Origin: Negadavirga shengliensis
Lineage (GTDB): Bacteria > Bacteroidota > Bacteroidia > Cytophagales > Cyclobacteriaceae
Length of the DNA: 64,000 bases
Direction: 5' to 3'
Assembly: GCF_042652345.1 (NCBI RefSeq)
Contig: NZ_JBHSJJ010000004.1
Span: 496,001-560,000, forward strand
Part shown: in pieces, positions 1 through 8,303 of the stretch
Layout: each line of letters begins with the position of its first letter
Position numbering within the stretch: position 1 is the stretch's first letter
Made by a program: the position numbers and the translations under genes
The notes under the pieces: generated by a model
Databases searched by the model: none
What the model saw: only the letters and a program-made list of their open reading frames with translations
What the model was told of the DNA's origin: nothing

Positions 1-562
1 CCATCTTGCCTGCTGGGCGCACGCCAGAAGGGAGTTTTTTGAAGCCATGTCAAACGACGAAAAAACGGCACAGCAGGCACTCAATTATATAGGCCGGTTG
101 TATCAGGTAGAGCGTGAGGCCAGAGAAACAGGCCTTGATCCTGAAGCCCGCAAAGCACTCAGGCTTGAGAAATCCCTGCCGGTGATCAATGAAATGGCAG
201 AATGGATGAAGGAACGCCTCAGTAATGTAAAGCCCAAAGAGGCCATAGGCAAAGCGGTCCTGTACAGTATCAACAGATGGGCGGAATTGTCCAACTATCT
301 ATATGACGGGCGGCTGGAAATAGACAACAACCAAATAGAAAACGCCATAAGGCCTGTCGCTGTGGGCCGGAAAAATTACCTCTTTGCAGGTTCACATGCA
401 TCGGCACAAAGGGCTGCCATGATCTATTCCTTCTTTGCCATCTGCAAAAAGCATGAGGTAAACCCCTATGAATGGCTCAGGCATACCCTTGAAAATATCA
501 TGCAGACAAACCACAAAAACGTCAGAGACCTATACCCGCAGAACTTTAAAAAGAAGGCTTAG
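1..562 (+). CDS. IS66-family transposase, C-terminal part (5' end outside window)
   Basis: C-terminal part of an IS66-type DDE transposase (TnpC). The frame is open to base 1 and reads through a CWAHARREFFEA segment just before the ATG at 47, so that ATG is internal and not the start. This segment, the later DNNQIENAIRPVAVGRKNYL block (which holds the last acidic catalytic residue) and the FAGSHASAQRAAMIYS stretch are typical of the IS66 catalytic core and C-terminal region. It ends with a Lys-rich tail at 562. The accessory genes tnpA and tnpB, if present, would lie to the left of the window. The visible part has no frameshift, so it may be intact. The family call is confident; activity is unknown. 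Confidence 0.93.
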   Translation, partial: HLACWAHARREFFEAMSNDEKTAQQALNYIGRLYQVEREARETGLDPEARKALRLEKSLPVINEMAEWMKERLSNVKPKEAIGKAVLYSINRWAELSNYLYDGRLEIDNNQIENAIRPVAVGRKNYLFAGSHASAQRAAMIYSFFAICKKHEVNPYEWLRHTLENIMQTNHKNVRDLYPQNFKKKA

Positions 563-655
563 TATGTACTTGGTGGGATGCATACAAAATACTGCTTCAG
601 GAAAGGAAAAAATAACCCCAAATCCTTAACTTAATAGCATTGGGATGCCCCGTCG
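1..655 (+). mobile_element. IS66-like insertion sequence, right portion
   Basis: The transposase gene plus roughly 90 bp of non-coding sequence after its stop form the right end of an IS66-type element. The exact inverted repeat and target duplication cannot be fixed because the left end is outside the window; the boundary is set just before the convergent kinase gene whose stop lies at 663-665. The right boundary is therefore approximate by several tens of bases. Confidence 0.6.
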
Positions 656-662
656 CTGTTTT

Positions 663-3600
663 TCATGCTGTATGATTTTTAAAACAAACCTTAAACGTAG
701 AGCCCTTCCCAGGTTCACTTTCGACCGAGATATCACCTTCCGCATTGGTTATCATCTTTTTTATCATGAAAAGGCCTATGCCGGAACCAGGGATACCTTC
801 TTCCTCATGGACACGTTTAAATATGGTGAAAAGTTTGGATTTTTTATCCTCGCTTATTCCTATGCCATTGTCCCGAACGGAAAGAATTGTGTAATCATTA
901 TTTCTTTCTGTGTGTATATGAACCTCAGGATTACGGTCCTTCGACCGGTACTTAATGGCATTTGTTAAAAGATTCATAAGAATACTTCTAAGATTTTTCT
1001 TAGAAAAATTGATCGTCTCTGCCTGGAAATCATATGTAAGTTTCAAATCTGTTTTTATAAGCATATCATGGATACTCAACTTAACTTCTTCCAGAAGGTC
1101 ATAAAAATTAACATTCTCTACAAAGTCCTCCGAAAATTGCTTTTCCAGTTTAGTAATGTCTGAAAGCTCTAAAATCGTTTCTTTAAGTTTGACAACTGAA
1201 TCCCTCACCAAGCGTGCTATTTCATTTATTTCGGAATTTTCAGGTCCTATACTATCAAGCAAGAGGTTTGCCAATGATTCAATGTTTGTGGCAGGTGCAT
1301 TCAAGTCATGGGCGACAGAATAGATAAATGTGTTGTGATCCTTATTAATTTTTATCAACTTTTTCTGGGCAATTTTGAGATCTGTAATGTCATTGAACGA
1401 AATAATGACCCCATCGGTTTGACTATCCTGCTGCCTTACATAAGGAAGCACGACCATCTTATACCATTTCCGGTCCATCGTCTCAACTTCCTTTTCTATT
1501 AAATGGGAGGATTCAGCTACCTTTTGCATATCCTCTACCATCGTAGAAAATTTAATGTTGGTTGATATATCGCTTATGGGTCGCCCAACATCCGATTCTT
1601 TCAGGTTAATTTGTTTGACAGCCGATGGTGTAAACTTTCGAATGATAAAATTTCTATCTACATATATAAGGCCATTGACGGTAGTCCGGAAATAATTATT
1701 CAAATCATCGTTGAGCTCTGTCAGCTCTTTTATTTTAATCTGGTATTGATTGTTGACCGTATGCAACTCTTCATTGACGGATTGAACTTCTTCATTTGTG
1801 CTTTGTAATTCTTCATTTCCTGAAATCAACTCCTCATGAAAAGATTGCGCATGTAAATTTGAGACCTCAAGTGCCTCATACGCCTCATTCAACTTCTTTT
1901 GAGTTTCTTTAAGCTCCTCTTCCAAATCCAGCAAATATCTGCGGGTATGCATTTCCTTATCATATACTTCTACATTTTCTGAGGGGGGTGCGGTAGAGTC
2001 AGAAAAACAAACCAATGTTACTTTTCCCGCAAATTTATACTCCGGAATAGGCTGAAAATAAATGGTAACGGAACGGGGGGTATTATCATGGGAATAAACA
2101 ACATCTTTGATCGTCAATTCTTTTTTATCTGTGTTCGCCTTATTAAGGCCCGTTGCAGTAACGATCGACAGCTCATGGGGCAATACTCGGAGCAAATTAA
2201 AATTAAACATCTCAGGAAGCAGGTATTTTTTATATTCTCCGAAGGTCTTGAGTATGTTGTAATTCTCATCCACACACACACCGGCTTGATTCGTTCTCTC
2301 AGAAAGCACATCAGCGATAATCTCATAAAGGCCATCAGACGGCGAAATAGGGGTTGTCCGCAAAGCAGGCATTGCTTTTATGGGTGGCTTTACATATAAA
2401 CTGGGGATAGAGTAGGTGCCATTTTCCAAACGCACGGCAGATTCTAGGTTCTTATATATTTTCCACTTTTTATCTACTTCAAAAAACTTCATTTTCAGAT
2501 CGCCAAGGCTTTCGCTGGGCCCAAGAAACAAAAAACCTTCAGGGTTGAGGCAATAATGAAGTGTGGCAAGAATCTTCTTTTGCAAGTCAGGATTCAGATA
2601 GATGAGCAAGTTGCGGCAACTGATCAAATCCAATTTATAATACGGAGGATGTTTGGTGATATCATGTTCGGCTATGATCAACATATTCCGGATTGCCTCT
2701 TTAATATTATATCGATCACCTTCCCTGTAAAAAAATTTAGAAAGTCTTTCTTCAGAGATTTCGTTGGCAACACTCTCTGGATAGCTTCCCTTTGAAGCGA
2801 TCGCCAAAGCTTCTTTATCGATGTCGGAAGCAAATATTTTTACTTCCATTGATTTTTTCATTTCCTCAAGGCATTCATACACCAATATGGCAATAGAGTA
2901 GGCTTCTTGTCCTGTAGCACATCCCACTACCCATATTTTTATGGGGGAATTATTTTCTTTGTTTGCCAGGATTTCAGGGATAACCTTTTCTTTCAAAAGA
3001 TTAAAGGCTCCCGAATCCCTGAAAAATTCAGTGACACTGATCATAAACTCTTTGGCAAGTGTATCAATTTCACCAGGGTTGTTTTTTAAAAATTGAATAA
3101 AGTCAGATAATAGCCCTACTGACTTCTGATTCATTCTCCGGGTGATTCTTCTTACAATGGTGGCCCTTTTATAATTGGAAAAATCCAGTGGTGTATGTTC
3201 ATTGATCAGATCGAGCAGCTCTTTCAATAATGTTTCGTTGCTATCCTTAAACTGGCTTATCAGAATATTATGCTCCCGATAATTGATGATTTCATCCATC
3301 ATCAATTCAGGCGCCAGAACGGAATCTACAATACCTGCTGAAATGACATTTGAGGGCATGGTGTCAAACTGGGCTGTCTCTGGGTCTTGAGCTATCACCA
3401 CTCCACCGGCTTGCTTGATAGCCTCTGCACCTTTGGTCCCATCGCTGCCTCCCCCGGAAAGTATGATACCCATGCTCCTGTTTCCATACGCAGCAGCAAG
3501 AGAGTTAAAAAATAAATCCAATGTATTGTTCATGGAGTTGGGGTCTAGCTCCGTTAATCGGAATTTACCTTGATGGATTTCCACTTTTTTTCTTTCGGCC

Positions 3601-3824
3601 AAAACATAAATAGAATTAGCTTCCACCTTCATGTTATCTTCAATAGCAATTACCTCCCTATGACAATGAGATGCTAGTAAATCCGCCGTGACACTTTTGA
3701 AGTCCGGTGAAAGGTGCTGCACCACCACAAATGAGACATTTGAAGGAACGGGGTGTTCGAACAACGTATAAAGCGCTTTTAAACCGCCGGCAGAGGCTCC
3801 TACACCAATTATTAATATATCCAT
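663..3824 (-). CDS. CheB-CheR-PAS-histidine kinase fusion protein
   Basis: A 1053-residue cytoplasmic signalling protein joining four modules. Residues 1-190 form a CheB methylesterase domain with its triad visible as Ser11 (GVGASAGG), His37 (VVQHLSPDF) and Asp128 (SGGGSDGTKG). Residues about 200-460 are CheR: an N-terminal helical part and a SAM-binding methyltransferase (VGCATGQEAYSIAIL, CRNLLIYL). A coiled coil rich in NEELQSTNEE repeats follows (about 650-730), then a PAS domain. The histidine kinase has phospho-acceptor His839 in an AHDLNAP H-box, N-box NLLTNAIKYR near 951, and G-boxes DNGIGI and GSGIGLFMIKK. No CheB receiver domain is present. No chemoreceptor, CheA or CheW gene is nearby, so a role outside classical chemotaxis is inferred. 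The stop lies next to the IS66 element; the protein still ends normally after the last kinase strand. Confidence 0.93.
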   Translation of the reverse strand: MDILIIGVGASAGGLKALYTLFEHPVPSNVSFVVVQHLSPDFKSVTADLLASHCHREVIAIEDNMKVEANSIYVLAERKKVEIHQGKFRLTELDPNSMNNTLDLFFNSLAAAYGNRSMGIILSGGGSDGTKGAEAIKQAGGVVIAQDPETAQFDTMPSNVISAGIVDSVLAPELMMDEIINYREHNILISQFKDSNETLLKELLDLINEHTPLDFSNYKRATIVRRITRRMNQKSVGLLSDFIQFLKNNPGEIDTLAKEFMISVTEFFRDSGAFNLLKEKVIPEILANKENNSPIKIWVVGCATGQEAYSIAILVYECLEEMKKSMEVKIFASDIDKEALAIASKGSYPESVANEISEERLSKFFYREGDRYNIKEAIRNMLIIAEHDITKHPPYYKLDLISCRNLLIYLNPDLQKKILATLHYCLNPEGFLFLGPSESLGDLKMKFFEVDKKWKIYKNLESAVRLENGTYSIPSLYVKPPIKAMPALRTTPISPSDGLYEIIADVLSERTNQAGVCVDENYNILKTFGEYKKYLLPEMFNFNLLRVLPHELSIVTATGLNKANTDKKELTIKDVVYSHDNTPRSVTIYFQPIPEYKFAGKVTLVCFSDSTAPPSENVEVYDKEMHTRRYLLDLEEELKETQKKLNEAYEALEVSNLHAQSFHEELISGNEELQSTNEEVQSVNEELHTVNNQYQIKIKELTELNDDLNNYFRTTVNGLIYVDRNFIIRKFTPSAVKQINLKESDVGRPISDISTNIKFSTMVEDMQKVAESSHLIEKEVETMDRKWYKMVVLPYVRQQDSQTDGVIISFNDITDLKIAQKKLIKINKDHNTFIYSVAHDLNAPATNIESLANLLLDSIGPENSEINEIARLVRDSVVKLKETILELSDITKLEKQFSEDFVENVNFYDLLEEVKLSIHDMLIKTDLKLTYDFQAETINFSKKNLRSILMNLLTNAIKYRSKDRNPEVHIHTERNNDYTILSVRDNGIGISEDKKSKLFTIFKRVHEEEGIPGSGIGLFMIKKMITNAEGDISVESEPGKGSTFKVCFKNHTA

Positions 3825-4201
3825 TAGTTATCGATCATTGGTGATTTTTTCTCAATAAGTTCAATAATAATCCGCATTGCCACACTATCTAATTATAAAA
3901 ATAACATGCGTGCTGGTATTTATCTATCGCAAAAACTGTAATAATTAATATACGGATGATTATTTTACCCTTGTAGCAATGTACCCAAAAAAGTCTGAAG
4001 TATAAATATAACGAAAATATAATTATTCGTAAGTACCTAGACAAAAATAAATTAAAGCAATGGATTACAGGCTTATTAAGGAAAAATGGGATAGATAACA
4101 AGCCGTAGACCATCAGAATTATGGGGCGGAAAGGTTCTGCCACGAGTGAAATTGTAAAAGTCCCAATATTTTGTTTTTGTCATAGGTTGGGCTTAGTGGC
4201 T
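3825..4201. other. Intergenic region between kinase and mnmE
   Basis: AT-rich spacer of 377 bp. It contains the upstream region of the kinase gene that starts at 3824 and the downstream region of mnmE. One hydrophobic 84-codon frame exists on the minus strand (3889-4143) but it looks like chance. No RNA gene or clear terminator was recognised. Confidence 0.5.
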
Positions 4202-5584
4202 TTACTTCCCGATGCAGAACTTACTAAAAATATTAGCTAGCAAATCATCCGTCGTGATCTCGCCGGTGATCTCGCCGAGGTAGTGGAGGGAGCGGCGGAT
4301 GTCCATCGCCAGAAAGTCATTGGTGACCTGATCGTCCAGTCCCTGGAGTACATCGAGCAGCGATTCACGGGTTTTGACGAGTGAATCATAATGCCTGATA
4401 TTGGTTACAATGGTGTTGCCCGTCCTGAACTTGTCCAAATTCACCAATTCCAATATCTTGTTCCGGAGCGCGTCCAGGTTTTCCTTCAGACCCGCCGAAA
4501 TAAAAATTGTATCAGGATGTTTATTATTTAACTCACTGATAAATAATTTATTAGACTTATCTGTTTTATTGGCTACTTTAACAAAAGGTACCCCAAGATT
4601 TTCCAGTTTATTGACATCGCGGTTGATCTCCACCATATCCGTATCACTCAGGTCAAAGAGGTACAGGATCAGGGAGGCGGTCTTCATTTTCTCCTGGGTA
4701 CGGCTGACACCGATGGCTTCTATGGTATCGGTGGTTTCCCGGAGCCCGGCCGTGTCAATGAAACGGAAGATCACCCCGCCGATATTGATCTCGTCTTCGA
4801 TAAAATCCCGGGTAGTACCGGCGATGTCTGATACAATGGCTTTTTCTTCGTTGAGGAGGGCATTGAGTAACGTGGACTTCCCCGCATTCGGTTTGCCGGC
4901 GATGACCGTGGGCACTCCGTTTTTGATCACATTGCCCAGGTCAAAGCTGCCGATCAATTGTTCCACCACGCGCAACAGCTTTTCCACCAGAACTTTGAGA
5001 TCATTACGGCTGGCAAATTCCACATCTTCTTCTGTGAAATCCAACTCCAACTCGATCATGGAGGCAAAATGGATAAGCTGTTCCCGGAGGGATTTGATTT
5101 CATCACTGAAACCTCCCCGCATCTGGCTCAATGCGGCCTGATGGGAAGCTTCGGAATCGGAATGGATCAGGTCTGCCACTGCTTCCGCTTGAGCCAGATC
5201 AAACTGGCCGTTCAGGAAAGCCCTTTGGGTGAACTCCCCGGGTTTGGCCGGTCTGGCCCCCTGGCGGATAAGGAGCTTGATGACCTGGCTGACAATATAC
5301 GAGGAGCCATGGGTGGAAATCTCCACCACATTTTCTTTTGTAAAGGATCTCGGGGCTATAAACAATGAAACCAGTACTTCATCAATGATCCTGTCGCCGT
5401 CCCTGATGGTGCCAAAATGAATGGTATGCGAAGGCTGTTCTTCCAGGTCCTTTCCTTTGAAAACCTTCTTGGTGATGCGCACGGCATCTTTTCCTGACAG
5501 CCTGATAACAGCAATGGCCCCGACTCCCTGAGGAGTGGCCAGGGCCACGATCGTATCTTCTTTCTCCTGAAGGGAAAAACTCAT
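4202..5584 (-). CDS. mnmE: tRNA uridine-5-carboxymethylaminomethyl(34) synthesis GTPase MnmE
   Basis: Potassium-activated GTPase that, with MnmG, builds the cmnm5 modification on the wobble uridine of certain tRNAs. The 460-residue length is normal. The N-terminal folate-binding TrmE domain starts with DTIVALATPQGVGAIAVIRL. The G domain carries G1 GKPNAGKS (230-237), the G2 region GTTRD, G3 DTAG (277-280) and G4 NKTD (339-342). The protein ends in the invariant CIGK, whose cysteine (457) is essential in the family. The start abuts the stop of the thioredoxin-like gene upstream (5585), so the two are probably one transcript. MnmG is not in this window. Confidence 0.97.
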   Translation of the reverse strand: MSFSLQEKEDTIVALATPQGVGAIAVIRLSGKDAVRITKKVFKGKDLEEQPSHTIHFGTIRDGDRIIDEVLVSLFIAPRSFTKENVVEISTHGSSYIVSQVIKLLIRQGARPAKPGEFTQRAFLNGQFDLAQAEAVADLIHSDSEASHQAALSQMRGGFSDEIKSLREQLIHFASMIELELDFTEEDVEFASRNDLKVLVEKLLRVVEQLIGSFDLGNVIKNGVPTVIAGKPNAGKSTLLNALLNEEKAIVSDIAGTTRDFIEDEINIGGVIFRFIDTAGLRETTDTIEAIGVSRTQEKMKTASLILYLFDLSDTDMVEINRDVNKLENLGVPFVKVANKTDKSNKLFISELNNKHPDTIFISAGLKENLDALRNKILELVNLDKFRTGNTIVTNIRHYDSLVKTRESLLDVLQGLDDQVTNDFLAMDIRRSLHYLGEITGEITTDDLLANIFSKFCIGK

Positions 5585-6034
5585 TTAATTTTTGAAATTA
5601 TCCAGCAAGGAATTGAGGGCAGCTACAAACGGTTTGGGTTCCCTGTAGCCAGGCAATTGAGTGATGTTTTCCATTGCGGCATCCATAATGACAAAATTGG
5701 GGTAGGAGCTTACCCGCATTGCCCTTGCCATGGTCTCTTCGCTGTATTCCTTGCCTCTGAATTCAAATTTCTTATTTTTGTCTTCCGCATTTAATTTGAC
5801 AGCATAGAAATTATGGTTGACGTAGTCTACCACTTCTTTGTCGGTAAACGTGTCTTTGTCCATCTTTTTACACCACCCGCACCAGTCTGTATAGACATCG
5901 ATCAAAATCATCTTTGGATTTTTTTCCACCAGATCAATGACCTCTTCAAAGCTGTACCAGGTGATTTTATTGTCTTGCGCGGTGGCCACTTGATACGTGA
6001 ACATGACCATCAGCAGCCATATGACTCTTTTCAT
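5585..6034 (-). CDS. Secreted thioredoxin-like protein (Thioredoxin_7 type)
   Basis: A 149-residue protein with an N-terminal signal peptide (about 1-19, ending VATAQ) and one thioredoxin fold. The active site reads DWCGWCKKMD, with Cys52 and Cys55, followed by a cis-Pro region at SYPNFVIMD. This arrangement is found in periplasmic thioredoxin-like proteins of Bacteroidota that reduce or isomerise disulphides; the substrate is unknown. The stop directly abuts the mnmE start, suggesting shared transcription rather than shared function. A TATATTTG -7 box lies 34-41 bp upstream of the ATG. Confidence 0.88.
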   Translation of the reverse strand: MKRVIWLLMVMFTYQVATAQDNKITWYSFEEVIDLVEKNPKMILIDVYTDWCGWCKKMDKDTFTDKEVVDYVNHNFYAVKLNAEDKNKKFEFRGKEYSEETMARAMRVSSYPNFVIMDAAMENITQLPGYREPKPFVAALNSLLDNFKN

Positions 6035-6067
6035 GGATATACTTCTTTCTTTGAATCTTATTTAAAT

Positions 6068-6075
6068 CAAATATA
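6068..6075 (-). promoter_or_regulatory. Putative -7 box for thioredoxin-mnmE transcript
   Basis: On the minus strand this reads TATATTTG, an exact match to the Bacteroidota -7 consensus TAnnTTTG, 34-41 bp upstream of the thioredoxin-like gene. No good -33 TTTG is seen at the usual distance, so the call is tentative. Confidence 0.4.
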
Positions 6076-6197
6076 ATGCAATTTTTTGAGTCTTGTAGAC
6101 CCGTCCGCTGTTATTACCGGATAATATCTAACCAAAATTGGCGATTTGCGGTTCCTTCCGCATTTTCCGCAGGTTTTTTCGGTTTTTAATTATAAGG

Positions 6198-6866
6198 CTA
6201 TGGGTGCAATAGTACCATAATGTTGATGGCCACTTCCCTGGATAAAAACAGTTTTTTATGGTTGTCTACCATGACTTCCAAAGAGCCGTCAAACTCCACC
6301 TTTTCCAATGCTTCGATTTTGGCCCCTATGTATACACCCACCTTGTCCAGGTATTTCAAAAAGGCAGCACTGGAATCATTTACTGCTACAATTTTTCCCG
6401 GGTGATGCAGGGGCACCTCACTTAATGCTGCTTTAGGCCTTGTCTTGATGTCCCCAAATTCGTCAGGAATAGGATCCCCATGAGGATCAAATTTCGGAAA
6501 ACCGAGATAATCATCCAGCCTGCTGACAAGTAGGGGGGATTTGACATGCTCCAGCTCTTCTGCCACCTCATGCACCTCGTCCCAACTGAACCCAAGTTTG
6601 TCTACCAGGAACACTTCCCAAAGACGATGTCTGCGAATGATGTGTAGCGCCATTCTGATCCCCGAGGGGGTGATGTCTACTCCGTAATACTTTTTGTAAC
6701 CAATAGTCCCTTTTTCCGATAGCTTCTTGAGCATGTCACTGACCGAGGCAGGTTTGGTTTTCATTTCATGGGCGATCTCATTGGTGGAAACGTTTTTTTT
6801 CCCCCCCTCCGATAGATGGTATATGGCTTTGAGATAATTCTCTTCTGCATTGGTAAGCGGCTTCAT
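6198..6866 (-). CDS. mntR: MntR/DtxR-family metal-dependent transcriptional regulator
   Basis: A 222-residue metalloregulator with three parts: a winged helix DNA-binding domain (1-70, KPASVSDMLKKLSEKG recognition region), a metal-binding dimerisation domain (70-140) and a C-terminal FeoA/SH3-like domain (150-222). Metal ligands align with DtxR as His80, Glu103, Glu106 and His107. Glu103 replaces the DtxR Cys102, as in MntR proteins, which suggests manganese sensing. Residue 10, Met in DtxR and Asp in Bacillus MntR, is Asn here, so metal preference is an inference. Two operator-like palindromes lie upstream; the nearer one overlaps the gene's own promoter, pointing to autoregulation. No metal transporter gene is adjacent. 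Confidence 0.92.
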   Translation of the reverse strand: MKPLTNAEENYLKAIYHLSEGGKKNVSTNEIAHEMKTKPASVSDMLKKLSEKGTIGYKKYYGVDITPSGIRMALHIIRRHRLWEVFLVDKLGFSWDEVHEVAEELEHVKSPLLVSRLDDYLGFPKFDPHGDPIPDEFGDIKTRPKAALSEVPLHHPGKIVAVNDSSAAFLKYLDKVGVYIGAKIEALEKVEFDGSLEVMVDNHKKLFLSREVAINIMVLLHP

Positions 6867-6888
6867 AAAATAAAATCGGTTGACCTTC

Positions 6889-6896
6889 CAAATATA
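6889..6896 (-). promoter_or_regulatory. Putative -7 box of mntR
   Basis: The minus strand reads TATATTTG, an exact TAnnTTTG match, 23-30 bp upstream of the mntR ATG (6864-6866). The operator at 6901-6916 sits immediately upstream, in the gap where RNA polymerase would span the -7 and -33 elements. Confidence 0.55.
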
Positions 6897-6900
6897 CTGA

Positions 6901-6916
6901 TTTAGATTTAGCTAAA
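6901..6916. promoter_or_regulatory. MntR/DtxR-type operator 1
   Basis: TTTAGATTTAGCTAAA: two perfect inverted arms TTTAG/CTAAA around a 6-bp centre. The form is close to the known DtxR-family box (TTAGGTTAGCCTAA type). It lies between the -7 box and the expected -33 position of mntR, so bound regulator should block transcription. Confidence 0.65.
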
Positions 6917-6999
6917 AAAATTATCCGTTCATGCCTAAATATGGTGTGGATAACTTATTTTTTTATGTGTGTTCATTTTAAAGCTGATCTATATTTATA

Positions 7000-7015
7000 T
7001 TTAGACATATCTAAT
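7000..7015. promoter_or_regulatory. MntR/DtxR-type operator 2
   Basis: TTTAGACATATCTAAT: same arms and same 6-bp spacing as operator 1 with one mismatch in the last arm base. It lies about 85 bp further upstream. No other gene start faces this region, so both boxes appear to serve mntR. Confidence 0.55.
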
Positions 7016-7133
7016 ATTTTATCAATACATTGATTTACAATTAATTATGAATTAATTTTTGGTAACATTTCTGTCAAGTGTAGCCGAAATGAGGTTCTTA
7101 GAAAAATCCTATCTTGGAAAAACCAATCCCTTT

Positions 7134-8258
7134 TCAGGGCAATAAAATCCGATCAACCAGCTCAATAAACTTGACCTTTTCATGCTTCCAAAGGACGGGG
7201 CTTTCGGGTTGGGTTTTGTAAAAAACTTTGGACAAAAAGTTTCCCATAACGTCTTTGGCTTTCCCGGTGGCCGAAAAATCAACCCCTAAACCCGCAGGGC
7301 CGGAGCAGATCATTTTTTCCCATATTGGATTTTTGCTGATCAAAATGGGTCTCCCCAGGGCAAGCGCCTCATATAATTTAGTTGGGACTTTGTCCCTAAT
7401 ACTGGGAAGCAGGAGATAAGGCAATACCATCACATCCGCTTTTTGCATGCATTTTCTTAAAACCTCGTGGGGTATAGGGACGGACGAAAGATTCAAAGAT
7501 ATTTGTTGATGGGAACGCGCCAGGGCTTCTACCTGATTTCTGAAAGAAGGGACCGGTGCATGACCGACGATATGCAAACGAATATTAGGGTAGTCCCCTA
7601 ATAGGGACAGAAACCATTGCAAGGCTTTCTTTACACCATATGCTTCTGTGATGGTCCCGGAAATAAGGAACCGGATGTGGGCGTGAGGGTTAAGACGAAC
7701 GGGAACAGAGGAATCGGAATGCCACGTTGACTTATTTTCTATGACGGTGTAATTTTTTACCTGAGGGAATTCCTGAACATAACATTTTTCCGCAAACAGG
7801 TAGTGATCCACAAAGGGGCCGGCGGTTTTTTCACAAACCCTGATAAAGAGAGCAGCCGGTTTCCGCAAGGGTTTGGGCAGTGTATTATTATAAATCACGT
7901 TTTTGCCGTAATTTTCCTGTACATCATACACAAGCCTATAACCGAGAAGCAGTTTGCCTAACACTGCCGCCGGTAAAAGTTCATAAGTGGTGACGATGAT
8001 AAGCCGGGGTCTGGTTCTAAAAAGGACCTTTAGCATCCTAAAAGACACCATGATTCTGGTAAAATGCTTTCTGCTTTTTGAAAAAACGCTATGGAACCTT
8101 ATATTTTCATGGTTTGGTGTTTTTTTTGAAGAAAAACCTATGATGTTAAGGTCGTATTTATTTGTTTCACGCAATGAATAAGCCAGTTTAAACAGCATCC
8201 TGGGATCATTGACAGGTTTCAGGACAGAAGCGATGACGACAGGTGTTTTCTGACTCAT
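7134..8258 (-). CDS. Glycosyltransferase, GT-B fold (GT4-like)
   Basis: A 374-residue protein with the two-domain look of GT4 glycosyltransferases. The C-terminal half has the donor-binding motif KLYEALALGRPILISKNP and a preceding ADVMVLPY strand; the N-terminal half holds RPRLIIVTTYELLPAAVLG and LVYDVQENYGKNV, which resemble acceptor-side motifs of sugar-nucleotide transferases. It has no signal peptide and is expected to be cytosolic or membrane-associated. It stands alone rather than inside a capsule or exopolysaccharide cluster, so donor and acceptor cannot be predicted. It is divergent from dapD on the right with 45 bp between the starts. Confidence 0.8.
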   Translation of the reverse strand: MSQKTPVVIASVLKPVNDPRMLFKLAYSLRETNKYDLNIIGFSSKKTPNHENIRFHSVFSKSRKHFTRIMVSFRMLKVLFRTRPRLIIVTTYELLPAAVLGKLLLGYRLVYDVQENYGKNVIYNNTLPKPLRKPAALFIRVCEKTAGPFVDHYLFAEKCYVQEFPQVKNYTVIENKSTWHSDSSVPVRLNPHAHIRFLISGTITEAYGVKKALQWFLSLLGDYPNIRLHIVGHAPVPSFRNQVEALARSHQQISLNLSSVPIPHEVLRKCMQKADVMVLPYLLLPSIRDKVPTKLYEALALGRPILISKNPIWEKMICSGPAGLGVDFSATGKAKDVMGNFLSKVFYKTQPESPVLWKHEKVKFIELVDRILLP

Positions 8259-8303
8259 ATTTTAGAATAACAAACTATATAAACTAAGCTAATATAAATA
8301 TTT

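Noticed and set aside
3889..4143. Hydrophobic 84-residue frame on the minus strand
   Set aside because: AT-rich, low-complexity hydrophobic sequence with no motif, no ribosome-binding or promoter signal, in a normal intergenic region.
4401..5141. Long plus-strand frame of 246 codons inside mnmE
   Set aside because: It is the antisense of mnmE; Ser/Leu-rich composition is typical of a shadow of a real gene.
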